The translations under genes were made by a program, and so were the position numbers. DNA of 27,839 nucleotides, taken from positions 1 to 27,839 of the forward strand of contig CANTFK010000404.1 of NCBI GenBank assembly GCA_947646735.1. The letters run 5' to 3'. Source of the DNA: Peronospora farinosa. Lineage: Eukaryota > Oomycota > Peronosporomycetes > Peronosporales > Peronosporaceae. Positions 1-10,990 of the stretch are shown piece by piece (position 1 is the stretch's first letter; each line of letters begins with the position of its first letter). The notes beneath the pieces were generated by a model. That model made no database searches and was not told the DNA's origin. It saw only the letters and a program-made list of their open reading frames with translations.

Positions 1-396
1 AAAGCTATCATGATTAATCGATACGATGCACAGTGTAGATTCTGCGCAAACACTTAGAAGGCGGCTCGATCGGTGAAAATGCTTTAGCACTTCAAAGAAA
101 TGTGTAAGTAGGTTACAGCAAAGCCCGTACGATTGCGTATGAGACGATAGCCAACATAAAGATGAGTATCGATCCTTTTTTTACCTTTAGTTTGTTTAAA
201 GAGTCGATCATCGCAATGCAGGTGGAAGACCCTGCCAACGTATCTGAAGCGCTTATTGACATGATGCGGGCCGATAGGAAGAAGGGATGAGGTAAATAAA
301 TGACATCCTCGGACAAGAAGAAGAGGCAGAGACATTTCAAATTGATGATGATACACGATTCTGGCTGCGCAGGAGTTCCATCTGAACCTGTGCCAT
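1..396 (-). CDS. Possible partial gene, 5' end, running off the left edge
   Basis: On the minus strand an ATG at 396 can be joined through three putative exons (396..357, 243..185 and 81..1) with GT-AG introns of 113 and 103 bp. The result is a 60-codon reading frame still open at the window edge. Visible segments are MAQVQMELLRSQN, then TLAGSSTCIAMIDSLNKLK, then HFHRSSRLLSVCAES. The spacing of hydrophobics with a closing SINHDSF faintly recalls the N-terminus of Rad9-type sliding-clamp subunits, but this is a guess and no function is assigned. The 3' end of the ZW10 gene lies 350 bp upstream in the same orientation. The alternative is that this is non-coding spacer; an unspliced 75-codon frame (340..113) covers part of it and ends in a hydrophobic stretch. 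Confidence 0.25.
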
Positions 397-746
397 TTTA
401 TCGAGACTGATTCAATTATCTGTGCTCCTCCTTGTGGAGATCCTTTCACCTACACGCTAAGACGTCTTTATTATAATGGATCGTCGATCTTATCGATCAA
501 AAGATTGGAAACGCGATATCGCATCCAATACACCACCAGACCACTAGCAATTGAGATGTTTGGTCACTGGAGTCTACTCGACATGCCTGACCTTTACGAG
601 CGTGATGGCTTTGCGCTTTCCTAGGTTTTTACAATTGCCATTGCTGCCGCGTTGCAGTTGTAATTTCGCTTCAAACAATAGATATAAGGGGTCCAGGCAG
701 CCATGTGGTGAAAAAAGTAAATTTATTGCCGACTTTCTTTGCATGG

Positions 747-3712
747 TCAAGCTGTCAGTAGCTCTTGTAAGAAATCCTTTTTTTCAGGAGTCTCACGGAA
801 TCGAGATCTAACGTCCAGCAAAAACAGATAAAAACATCGAGGATACGTAAGTCCTCGTTGAAGTAGCAAAAGAGACCTACTCAACATACCTCACGAGAAC
901 AGCCAGCTCTTTCGAAGAAAACATATCCAGACTGCCACTGTTAAACTTATCGCGAACCATTGCCAGTGGATCCATCTGCAGCGTACATGCAACGTCAGCT
1001 GACACGTTGATCATGCGCAAATGAAAACAAGCAAATACGTACCAAGATCGCTATGAGTTTCGAGAGCCTCTCCATACTGGGGACGAATTTTGCAGCTTGT
1101 GCTGGCGAAGCAAACAGCGTTTCAGACTGTACAAGTTATAGCCAAAAAAAATTGCCAGCACACAATTTAGTAATAAAGTCTCGCACCTCTAAGAGCGACG
1201 ATAACAGGTGGTGGAGGTGAACTCCAGATTTTTCAGAAATTTTCTGAAAGCATAAATAGCATGAATATATGTTAGCAAGAGCTACATGTCAAGTCGGAAT
1301 ATACACAAGAAGATACCAACCGTTTGGGTGAAAACACCGTCCACGAAATTCTTTACTAGTGGCTCAAGCATCCGTGACATGATCTTGTTGTAGACCGCAA
1401 GAGGTAACCCTTCGTGCCACAATGAACTCATTTCATTCAGCTTGTAAAGTGCGCTCTTCAGGAATTTTTCCACGCGCTCCAAATCGTATTCTGAATCGAG
1501 GGCACCAAGTGACTACCGCAAATTGTAGGTGAGAGCCTGTATACTACTGACGTGCACTTTACTAGCCTACTTACCGGTAAATGCTTTATCCCAGACACAG
1601 CCTCTTCCATTTGCGCTGAGGCAAACGAAGTCAATGCCTGTTCACCGACTTCTCGAAAAGAAGGGACCATGTCCACCATTGTAGCGGTTTGGTTAAGAGG
1701 TGCTGGGAGCCTGCGCAGTGCAAGAAAGTTAGTTCTGCGTACTAATACTGCTGCAATAACTCACTGTGTCACGTACCGATCCTTGTAGATATGCCCAACT
1801 ACCAGCATGTGATGTGTAATGTATATGCAGTCATTATGATACAGCATACAGGTTCGGGGGTCATTTGCAATATCGTTATCGTATAACGTGGATATCACAG
1901 TTCGAAATAGAAAGAAAAGATCTCGCGCTGTCTGGAAAAGTAAGTTTGCGTTCGTCTCGCCAGAAGCGCATGCCTCTACAAGAGTTTGATGCACCAGCTC
2001 CACCACCTCATGAGCACAAACAGTCACCAGGTAGTTGGGGACCTGAAAATAACTGCTTTCGACATCGTCTGTACTCCACCTGTCAGGCGTATCATCAATT
2101 CCAAGACCTTTTTTCTCGCCACTTGTACCTTTCTTGCCCGATCCAGTGGATGCATTGAGGCAACATTTCTCGGAGGCGCCCGTGATTTTGACAGAGTCAT
2201 GGTACCCTTGGCGCATCAAATCACGCCCACTGCTCAATATGGCCTGCCGGCGTTTTTTTGCGTGCAATCTGCAAATATACCGTAACATGACAGCGTCAGT
2301 AGTCGGCCCATTGGACCACAACAAAAATAGGTCAACGTACTCGCTAAGTCGGTTGACAAAGCCTCGAAGTTGACTATTGCTGCAAGCCGAGAAACCGGTC
2401 GCCACTAACGTGTTCTCCAAGGTAGCGATCTAACGGTGTGATAAACATGAGAGATAAAATATCTACATACAGAGAACACAAAAAAGTGTAACGCACGCAC
2501 ACTTGTCATAAGGACTTCTCGGTACGCGTCAAGTGCGGTGACATCGTGCGGAATTTTTTCTTGTAGCAGATTCATAACCTGGGCCTCAAGGTTACCCGGA
2601 ATCTTCCACATGAAATCGCCAAGCTGATTCATCAGCTCAGGTGTACTCCCAAAAAGCTCTACATAGACAAACTGAAGCACCTTGACAACGTTGGCACATT
2701 TATCCTGTATCTCTGCTTCTCCACTCTTCACTGAGGCATCATCAATCTCCGAGCTTTGCGCCACAACTTCCAGCACAACACCGCTATCATCCTCAATCTT
2801 CTGTATCAATCCTCTTTGCATCTGTAACATCGGTTTTATAAGGTGTTGTGAGACGGCTTTCGCAATGTCCTTCATTTTTGGTGCCAGGATTCCCAGTACT
2901 TCGCACGCCTTCCAAAACTCCCCACGTCGTTCGTCCACTACCAACGTGATCGCTCCCAATACATCATCCACAAAACTTGTTGCCACCTTTAACGTATTAT
3001 CTTTCCAAACCACCGTAGAAGCGAAATACTGCGTCAGCTCATTCAGGAGCCGATTTTTCTCACGCAACAATTGCAACTTAACAACTCGAATGAGTTTTCT
3101 GCCGTCTGCATTAACTCCATCTCTTTTCTCTGCTACCTCAAGGTCATGCACCAATCCCTCCACTTCAACAATGCTCTCCGCCGCTGCAACAAAGCGATGA
3201 TGTCCAATTGATTCATCTACGTCTCCTAGCAATCGATCCGTCTCTTTGAGTTGCTCAATCAGAGCCAGCATGGTCTTCGATTGCTGTATTTGCTTTGTCA
3301 GTTGTTCTTTGTGTGTCAACGATAGTAAAAGCTGAGCTTCTGGTGCCATCTCGCCACTCTTGTCCAGCTGTAGGCGATCCACAGCGTCCAGTAGCGCCAC
3401 ATTCAGCCGTCGCATCCGCTCCTGCAGGTCCGACGCGTCTACATCATTTCCCGTCATGGAAATCGAGTGTGACGTGCCCCATTTAGCTGCAATCTTGATG
3501 GCTTCGTCCGCAGAGATGTTCGAGGACGAGGAATAGAAAGAGCGTAAGGTCTCCACTACCTCACGTTGCACTTGAAGGAATTCTGCATGGGTATCTTCAA
3601 GTTTTCTATACGAATATAATGCATTAAGAGGCTCGTAAGAGAGTAACGGGATCATCAGTTAAGAGATGGAGAGAGACAGCTCGTACCTGGTCAATGAATC
3701 TAGTGATGCCAT
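747..3712 (-). CDS. ZW10: ZW10 homologue (RZZ / Dsl1-NRZ tethering subunit)
   Basis: Predicted exons, all in frame: 3712..3687, 3605..2501, 2429..1777, 1710..1575, 1512..1321, 1243..1187, 1126..1043, 975..890 and 807..747. Together they give 799 aa, against about 780 for animal ZW10. The start MASLDSLTR comes from a 26-nt first exon spliced over an 81-bp intron; the in-frame ATG at 3655 would lie inside that intron. The N-terminal half is helical and coiled-coil-like (heptads around residues 20-200). The C-terminal half carries segments resembling ZW10, such as MLYHNDCIYITHHMLVVGH, LNQTATMVDMVPSFREVG and SSLWHEGLPLAVYNKIMSRM, and a terminal helix ending FLQELLTA. In the family, ZW10 acts at kinetochores (with Rod and Zwilch) and in Golgi-to-ER vesicle tethering (with RINT1 and NAG). 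The TTG|GTTGGT-type donor at 1320 is the weakest junction. Exons 6-9 are short and rest on frame continuity. Confidence 0.88.
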
Positions 3713-3856
3713 TGTTTTAGACTTGTTTTTATTTGTCCTGAAATCATTTTTAAACAGGGGTACACTAATTATTGCGAAAAAAAGGTAAGGGTTATGCTCG
3801 TTATTAGTTTGTTTGATTAAAGACCAAGAAGTAAAACTTACCGAGAGCAAAAAATA
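3713..3856. promoter_or_regulatory. Divergent intergenic promoter region, ZW10/SMU1
   Basis: Only 144 bp separate the start codons of two divergently transcribed genes, so both core promoters must fit here or overlap the 5' UTRs. The stretch is AT-rich. On the plus strand TCATTTT at 3744-3750 fits the loose oomycete initiator pattern (YCAYTYY), about 107 bp before the SMU1 ATG. No comparable match was found for ZW10. Promoter function is inferred from gene layout. Confidence 0.5.
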
Positions 3857-5582
3857 ATGGAGTCAACTGCTGGTCTGTGCGAGCTCGAAGTGGATTCAAG
3901 CGACATCATCCACTTGATCCTGCAGTTTTTACGTGAGAACCGCCTATTTCATGCCATGCGTGCGTTACAGGAGGAATCTCAAGTGAGTCTCAATGCTGTC
4001 GAGTCGGTGGAGGCATTGGCCAGTGACATCTCACACGGTCGTTGGGACCTTGTACTGCAGCAGACAAAAGCTCTCGAATGCAGTGCCTCTGCCATGATGG
4101 ACCTCTATGAGCTCGTGGCAATTGATATGATGGAAGTGCAAGAGAACGACGTGGCTGTGCAGCTGCTGCGCAATACGTCAGCGCTGGCTAAAATGAAACA
4201 GACACAGCCAGAGCGCTATCTGCGGCTTGAAAAGCTGGCCCAAGGAGCAAATTTTGACCCTTTAGAAGCTTATATTGGCTCCAGTAAGCAAAAGCGACGA
4301 GATGAAGTTGCACAAGTTTTTTGCAGTGAATTGTCAACTGTGGAGCCATCTCGACTGCTGGTTCTACTGGGCCAGGCACTCAAATGGCAACAGCTCCAGG
4401 TAATAAGCTTGTAATGGTTTTATAGCTTGAAGGTGGTAAGATTGGAAATTGACGATGATTGTTGTAGGGCATGGTGGCTCCAGGAGAAGACTTGAATTTA
4501 TTTCGAGGCAAAGCTAAGGAAAAGGTGGTTGACCGCTCGGAAAAACTAGTGCGCAAACCGGCGGGCAAGATTAAGTTTAGCAAGACTTCGATGCCCCAAT
4601 GTGCGCAATTTAGTCGTGATGGGAGGATACTCGTGACGGGTGCAAAAGATGGATTTGTGGAGGTTTGGGATTTCGAAAAATGCAAACTACGAAAGGATCT
4701 TGACTACCAGGCGAAGGTACGGTGAATGCAGTTGTACGCAGGACGCTGGAGTTTTGTAGCTGAGGTACTATCTGCTCTCTTTTTGCTCTGAAGGATGAGT
4801 TCATGATGCACGATGTTAGTGTGACAGCACAAGCTTTTAGTCGAGATGGAGAATTGCTGGCAACAGGTAGCGAAGACGGTAACGTCAAAGTGTGGAAGGT
4901 TTCCACTGGAATGTGTCTACGTCGCTTTGACAAGGCGCACAGTCAGGGAATCCAAAGTATCGTGTTCTCACGGGATGGCACACAGCTGCTGACGGCTTCG
5001 TTTGATCATCTTGTTCGCATTCACGGTCTCAAGTCGGGTCAGACGCTCAAAGAGTTTCGTGGCCACCAAAGCTACGTCAACACAGCCTTCTTTTCGTCGG
5101 ACGCCACCAGAGTCATTTCGACGTCGAGTGATGGAACGCTAAAGATCTGGAGCACCAAAACGGATGAGTGTCTTCACACTGTGCGGCCGCCTAGCGAGTC
5201 CTATACTGCAGAAATCGATGCCGTGAGTGCGTTGCTAGTGCCGAGCCCATCTGGGGCCAGGGACAGTATCGTTCTTTGCACGCGCACGAGCGACATGTAT
5301 CGTGTATCAATGGAAGGGGACGTAGTGTTGACGTACAGGGGAGATTCTCTCGATGAAAAGAAAGTTGGTAACTTTGTCGCTTGTACGCTGTCGATGCGTG
5401 GCAAATGGCTCTACGGCGTGACCGACAAGGGTTTTATCGTGAGCTTCGACACCGCAACGGGCGAACTCGAAACGTCAATGCAAATCTGCAACGCCGATGC
5501 ATTTGGCATTACTCACCACCCGCACCGCAATCTTGTAGCTACGTATGGCAGTGACCGATACGTCAGATTATGGAAAGCGTGA
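3857..5582 (+). CDS. SMU1: SMU1 homologue, LisH/CTLH WD40 splicing factor
   Basis: Three exons, 3857..4399, 4468..4716 and 4794..5582, with 68-bp and 77-bp GT-AG introns in phase 0, give 526 aa; human SMU1 has 513. The N-terminus carries a LisH motif (about residues 16-41, beginning DIIHLILQFLRENRLFHAMR) followed by a CTLH-like helical region that includes KQTQPERYLRLEKL and LLGQALKWQQLQ, both very close to SMU1. After a linker (FRGKAKEK), about seven WD40 repeats fill the rest, for example DGFVEVWDF, DGNVKVWKV, LVRIHGLKSGQTLKEFRGH and a final GSDRYVRLWKA. In other eukaryotes SMU1 pairs with RED/IK in the pre-catalytic spliceosome (B complex) in the nucleus. The gene is divergent from ZW10 and convergent with PWP1, and shows no defects. 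Confidence 0.95.
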
Positions 5583-5842
5583 TGCAGCGAAAACTCAATC
5601 CAAAAGATTTGCTCTGTGTCAGTCGCCAACTTTAATGTGGCATGCCAGACCTCTTCATCTTCGCTGACGTTGCCTTTTCAATTACCGCGGGAACTCACGT
5701 GTCAACGCCGAGAAGGCATCGGCGCGCGATGATGTTATAAACCTTTCTTGTAAGCTTTTCTGCGCAATCAATGTGTCTGAAGTACAAATGAGCGTATCAC
5801 GCACTCACATAGTAATCCTGGAGGATTGTCGTGTATGGTAAT

Positions 5843-7528
5843 CTAGTGTTTCGTGCCTTTCTTAACCTTGCCTACCTTCTTACTACTCTTCGCCAGCTTT
5901 TCACGCTCTTCTTCTAGCGCAAGCTCTTCGCCGAGCTGGTATGGCGACCGAAAAGATGCTGAAATATCGCTGGATGCAGCTGTAGCGACGCCGTGTACGC
6001 GAGAGCCAAATCGGCGCTCAACACCTTCGTTCTCAGAGGTGTCCCAGAGCGCCAGCACACCCTTTGAGCCACCGACGCCGAGCATGAACGGCGAGTCTTG
6101 GTAAAAAGACAGCGTAAACAATTCACCCTGCACAGCACACAATAAATTGTTAGACGATCCTACAGCTTAATTTTCCACTGCATCAGCACAGCTACGTACC
6201 ACATTCATCTCCTTCGAAGTGACACACACAGGGGTGTTATCATTGAGGTCCCAGAGCTTAACTGTCTTGTCAACGCCAGCGGTTGCCATCAAGCCAGGCA
6301 CCTGAGCAGAGAAAGAAATTGCTGACACGGCGCTAGCGTGGGCGTCGAAACGGAACAACGGGGTTGAGCCATTAACTCGCACGTCAAAGCCCACAACGAC
6401 GCCGTCTTCTGCTGACGCCACGATGGTGCTCGGGTTGTGTGGCATCCATGCGATACTCTCCACTTCAGCACTTAGTTGGAACTTAGAAAAGGCATCAGGC
6501 TGACGGCCATCCAGCACCACAATTTTTCGATCAAACGAAGCACTAGCGAGCACAGTCGTTTCCGCTGGATTCCATCGCACGCTCTGCACCTTGTTACTGT
6601 GGTGCGCCATGGTATACAAACACTTTTGTGTCGTGATATCCCACACCTTAACCGTCGAGTCGGCGGAGCCACTTGCCAGCATGTTCCGGTGGCTGCTGTT
6701 CCAGTCCAGCGCCATGACGGAATCTTGGTGACTACCAGGTTGGAGAACTGTCTTGCAGTTCTTCCGTCGCTTCGACATCTTAGGCATGGCGACATCACGC
6801 AGCTTATCATCCTGTTCACCGCCCAGCGTCGCCGAGGGCTCCAGCACGTCCATCACATTGAGATCCCAGATCTCAATTCCTGGCTTGAACGTGCCCACGG
6901 CCACGAAGCTGCCATCCACAGGCCCCGTCCTCGGGTCCAGTGGCACCGGAGCGCAGTCCATCCAGGCCATGCACAGCGGGAAAGCTGGCAAGTTGATTTC
7001 ATGGTGTACGTAGAGCGCGCCATTCTCATCGTCGTAGACTTGCACTTCGATGCTGCTAAAATCCTCCTCCGTATTAGCGACGAGGATAACACTGTCTGTA
7101 GGACGAATCTCCACGTCCTCTTTGTCTATCTCCAGTTCGTCGTCTTGGTCGTCATTCTCCTCGTCCTGCATGGCCTCGATGTCATCGTCACTGGACATGC
7201 CATCGACCTCGTCCTCCTCTTCGTCATCTTCGATCGCACCAGCACCAGCACCAATGTAGTTCTTGATAGCTGCATCATCATCCTCTTCATCATACTCATT
7301 CATTTTGAACGAGGCCGGCAGTCCCGTGCTATCCTTCTCGTCTTGGCTCTCCTGAACTTCAGCAGCGGCATCTTCCGCTTCCATAGCTTCTTCCATTGCG
7401 TTTTGTTCGTCCACCTCCTCTTCTAATGCGGCCTTGGACAATATCTTCATTTCGTCATCGGTAAACTTCAGCTTTTCCGGGATACGACGCGATGCGCCTT
7501 TGGGAACCCATACGAGCGCAGAGATCAT
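5843..7528 (-). CDS. PWP1: PWP1 homologue, WD40 ribosome-biogenesis protein
   Basis: Two exons, 7528..6200 and 6127..5843, joined across a 72-bp intron (donor GTACGT, phase 0), give 537 aa; human PWP1 has about 500. The N-terminus ISALVWVPKGASRRIPEKL matches the family opening. A very acidic, low-complexity segment (about residues 35-140, rich in E and D) follows, then the PWP1-like IEVQVYDDENGALYVHHEI. WD40 repeats include WDLNVMDVLEPSATLG, LDWNSSHRNMLASGSADSTV, VKVWDI and a late ATAGVDKTVKLWDL. The C-terminal tail is basic (KSSKKVGKVKKGTKH). PWP1 proteins are nucleolar and linked to rDNA transcription and large-subunit assembly. The stop lies 260 bp from that of the convergent SMU1 gene. 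The large antisense frame across exon 1 is a composition shadow of the acidic region. Confidence 0.94.
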
Positions 7529-8650
7529 GGTTGATACACTCGGATGAATGGACGGTGACGTGTGATGTCCATCAATTTGAAAACTGTGCTATAGAATATA
7601 TGTAAAGACTTTAAGAGCTGAGGAACAAAGTCGTGCAGCTTGAATTGGAAGTCCTGCACCCGTTTTTTAGTGCCCGACTTGATCGCTATATCAAACTTTT
7701 TGCAACCTCTGCATTCCCTCACGTAGCCTTGTACGTGTTGAGGACATCCGGGTTTCCTTTTCCCGAGCCTAGTTGCGTTAGGTGGTTCAAGTAATGAACA
7801 TCGGGCTCTCAAAGGAATAGTCAGCTTTTTGGTCCAGCTTCAACGCGAAACCTCTTGCTGAGGTTTCTCAGAGCTGTTGCCGCTTCAGTATAGCATCGTT
7901 TCTTTCGTACTGGCGATCGTTTTTTCTGCACCTTGTTCAAAGGCATCGTCACTGTAATGAAAGGGCAAGGTCAAGTTTGGCTGGATCGACATTTAATGTA
8001 GTCGATTCTTCGCGCGGACATATTGCATGCAGTTTAATATCTAAGGTTGGGCGTCAATCACCACTACCTAAATCTTAGTACAGTTCTAGCTAGTGATTTT
8101 TCAAAAGAGCGAGAAAAGCTTCCTCGGTACTATAGAGTTCACTTTCCTAATACTGTAAGAATCCTACATGGCTCCAATAGAAAACACGGTTTGCTGGGAA
8201 CACTTATTTCACCACGTCCAAATACTCAGCAAATTAGACGATTGACCTTATAATCGCCGAGCTTTGAAGTTATGCCTTTGGAGTTTCGCTGAGAAAAACT
8301 TTCTGCGTTTTGCACTTGAGGTTGTCACAGGATGAGTCCGTTACATCGTATTGACACTTATTTGAAGTGTCAATAAAAATATTATTTTGGCTAATAATAT
8401 TTGACAATACAGATCTTCCTCCAATAACTTTGTCCTCCATTAAGCTATAACGTCCGGTTAAAAATTTCTTGTCCACCGAGCTTTTATGGTATTAGTTATA
8501 AGTTATAGTCAAGCAGGGCAACATAACTTCATAAAATAAGTACTTTTCTTGTATTTTGAACGAGAAATCTATTTCAACCAGATGTCAAGGGTACTTTGGG
8601 TATGGGTGCGCAGCGAAAAGTCCAGTTGAAGGTCGCAGGAGGACTCTATA
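7529..8650. other. Gene-free stretch upstream of PWP1
   Basis: No supported gene. The first ~100 bp should hold the PWP1 promoter and 5' UTR. A 95-codon minus-strand frame (7812..7525) has a Cys-containing segment (YVRECRGCKK) that is not recognised and could be chance or a transposase relic. From about 8270 the sequence becomes AT-rich and holds two small adjacent hairpins (separate entry) before the retroelement relic. Confidence 0.5.
8351..8402. repeat. Two adjacent short inverted repeats
   Basis: The first is TTGACACTT (8351-8359) and AAGTGTCAA (8365-8373), a 9-bp perfect stem with a 5-nt loop. Four bases later comes AAATATTATT (8377-8386) and AATAATATTT (8393-8402), a 10-bp perfect stem with a 6-nt loop. 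They lie in AT-rich spacer 250 bp before the retroelement. Chance is possible for the AT-only stem; a decayed MITE-like element is another explanation. Confidence 0.5.
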
Positions 8651-9222
8651 TGTAACGGGCGAAAAGTTACACGGCAGGCCCAAAAGGGGTACGAGATACC
8701 TTAGGCCTGTGGCACATCAATGTGACCCACCCTCGTGAATGTAATATCCATGGATGGATTCACATTTAACGAGGATGACGCCAGTTGGGACTGGGCGTCA
8801 TGGTGACGCTTCAAACAGACGTCATAAGCGAGCTTAAATATAGTTAAGCTCGCTCGTAAGAGATACGCATCCAAAGAGACGCGTATCCAGTTACTTTCTA
8901 TTAAATATAAGTCAGTCTTGAATTTACTACTATCGCCTACTGCGCACGAGAAGCTTAACAAGCTTCTGCGTAGGTACTTCTTAGTTGTTCGTTGCGCGGA
9001 TCGCTCTAAAAGTCCGGCAACAGTTTGGTTCGGCGCTTTAAGAGACCGACCAGTGCAACCACCATCGCACACGAAGGTAAGACGATATAACCGCTTCCTC
9101 GCGCTGCTTGATAGTGTGCCCGCGTAGTACGTGGCATCTTCTTTACGAAGCGCCCGTCTACACTTGATAGCACTAGTAGTCCTTCCCACGACCCTTCTTT
9201 CTGAGCGTACGTGTGTATACGG

Positions 9223-10302
9223 ATGTCCCTCAACGTGAATTGGGGTAGTTTTACTCACCTCTTTCAACATCATAGGGAGGTGGCAGAGCGCTTCGTGCAG
9301 GGACTTGGTGAACAAACCCTGTCCAACCTCTCGCATTGTCCTCCTGAGCAACATGTTGCTCAGTTGGAGCAATTTGAAGCGTTTGTGCTCGGACAGCGTA
9401 GAAACGCGTCCTAGGTAAACAGACAAGCCACCGCTGAGTCCATCACTAAGACTCAGGATGAGCTTAGGCTTGAGCAGGCACGTAATGAGGCGCTCAACAG
9501 AACTGTTGATACGCTCTCTGCCCGGCCTGCTCAACCGAGGCCCATTCGGATGGACCCTCCGAAGTTCGATGGAACTAGCCCTCACACGATTGTTCACTGG
9601 ATATTAGCAGTTGAGCAATGCGGTATGGCGCAACTCATCGAAGACGACACCAGAATGGTGTCGTATGCCATGTCCAATTTGCGTGGCAAAGCGTCAGAGT
9701 GAGCATAATCTGCGCTGATTGGTAATGCTGATTCATTTCTATCATGGGCGATCTTTAAGTCAAAGATTCGCGCCATGTACCAGCCGCCTAACAACGAAGT
9801 ATTGCTTATGGCGCGCTTCTTTGGAGCACGACAGGCGAAACGCTCTCTGCAAGAATTTGTGCAGGAGATGCGTTCGCTGTCGGCGTCCATTAATGGGGAA
9901 CCGATACCAGAACGTATCAAGGTGGCCACGTTCATGAATGGACTTAGGCACGGCCCATCGCGTCAGGCCCTTTTTAGAAAGGTGCCAGCGACGATGGAAG
10001 AGGCAATTGACATTGCCTTAGCTGAGGAGCAATCCTACAACAGCGCCTCGTCGACAGCCTATAACAGGCCGTCGTCCGAGAAGTCTGATGCCACTCCTAT
10101 GGAGTTAGGTAATGCAGATGTTATCTGCTACAAGTGCGGCAAGCGAGGCCATATGATGGATCGCTGCTATGCTAAAGTTGCTGCTGGTGCTAAGGCAGCC
10201 AGCAAAAGGTCCCCCAAACCGAAGGGTGGTTCGAAGAACCGTGCACGTCGCACGAATTCAGATTCGACCCCCGACAAGTCGGGGAATGCGGGAGCGCAGT
10301 AG
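9223..10302 (+). pseudogene. Retrotransposon gag pseudogene with CCHC zinc knuckle
   Basis: One frame (codons in register with 9223) carries gag-like sequence to 10,302 but is broken by three in-frame stops: TAG at 9412, TGA at 9700 and TAA at 9706. The last two are two codons apart in a segment that otherwise reads continuously (GKASE before, SALIGNADS after). Recognisable parts are a Ty3/gypsy-type capsid region around 9550-9990 (DPPKFDGT, FMNGLRHGPSRQALF) and a zinc knuckle CYKCGKRGHMMDRC at about 10,129-10,170, which fits C-x2-C-x4-H-x4-C. A basic Lys/Arg tail follows. Gag forms the particle and binds element RNA in intact copies; this copy cannot make a full-length product. The start ATG at 9223 is the first in frame and is only a guess. 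Confidence 0.85.
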
Positions 10303-10990
10303 AGGCGGTATGCCCTACTGTCGCGGACTCTGAAGCTACCCCTAAGTTCAGAGTGATCGAACAAATGGGTAGCATAGTCCCTGAGGTTCCGAAAGGTCGG
10401 ACCTCAACACTTTGGTCTATAGCGCTCGAGTACGAGGCTATGACCAAGTGATGACCCTTCTCGTGGATTCGGGTGCATCACAAAACTTTGTGAACCTCGC
10501 GGCTCTGAAAAAGAGACCGGCGAGTTATGAGTCGCTTTGCCAGGATGGCAAGCGAGAAGAGGCGATCGTTCATTTAGCGAACGGCGCGCTCGTAAAATCG
10601 GAGGGAGCTCAAGTTGAACTCGCCTTCAGCTTTAGTGACTTCTCTTGTAGAGAGAATCTTACATTGCTAGGTATGGAGAGCCCATATGACCTCATCCTAG
10701 GCATGCATAGGTTGGCTAAGCACCAACCATGGATTGACTGGCGTACACGTACAGTCGCTAACTCTACGCAGAACACCGAAAAGGATGTGCTACTGCGAGA
10801 GGCTGATGTGGCTGATGCTGCGTTAAACACAGCCGAGGGTGCGCTGACAGTATGTCATACGTCATTGGGTACTAATCAGCTTGCTGAGCCTGGTGTTGTT
10901 GGAAGTGTCCTTACAAAAAAATCAGGCTACAAAAAAAATTACACTTGCCCAATAAGTATTGCATACTTAACAGGTTCGTGTAACGTTTAG
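10303..10990 (+). pseudogene. Retrotransposon aspartic protease remnant
   Basis: Downstream of gag the coding signal moves to a different frame for about 100 bp and then to a third frame open from about 10,403 to the TAG at 10,990, so at least two frameshifts separate it from gag. The retropepsin active-site motif D-S-G-A-S lies at 10,466-10,480 within LLVDSGASQNFV. A second family feature, the hydrophobic-hydrophobic-G turn, is present as DLILGMHRL near 10,688-10,714. In intact Ty3/gypsy elements this domain cleaves the polyprotein. Here the frame degrades into K/N-rich sequence after about 10,910, and no reverse transcriptase follows. The catalytic motif survives, but the gene is cut off from any polyprotein. 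Confidence 0.8.

Larger units (their letters stand above)
8651..10990 (+). mobile_element. Degenerate Ty3/gypsy-like retrotransposon, 3'-truncated
   Basis: Plus-strand gag and protease remnants (separate entries) follow about 570 bp of non-coding sequence that would be the LTR and leader. The left boundary is set tentatively at TGTAAC (8651), because TG starts are usual for LTRs and the motif recurs inverted a few bases later (GTTACA). It is not confirmed, as no second LTR copy exists in the window. TATA-like AT-rich words (TTAAATATA near 8833, CTATTAAATATAA near 8898) sit where an LTR promoter could be. No reverse transcriptase, RNase H or integrase sequence follows the protease; the coding signal stops around 10,900 at an A-rich junction. 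The element is therefore dead and lost its 3' half. Confidence 0.72.

Noticed and set aside
3606..3655. ATG at 3655 as the start of ZW10
   Set aside because: It lies inside an 81-bp GT-AG intron; splicing from the ATG at 3712 gives a better continuous N-terminus.
6476..7426. 316-codon plus-strand open frame
   Set aside because: Antisense to the conserved PWP1 first exon; its runs of Leu/Val/Ile mirror the acidic GAC/GAT/GAG codons.
8701..9597. 298-codon minus-strand open frame
   Set aside because: It runs antisense over the retroelement leader and gag, has no recognisable domain, and the sense strand explains the sequence.
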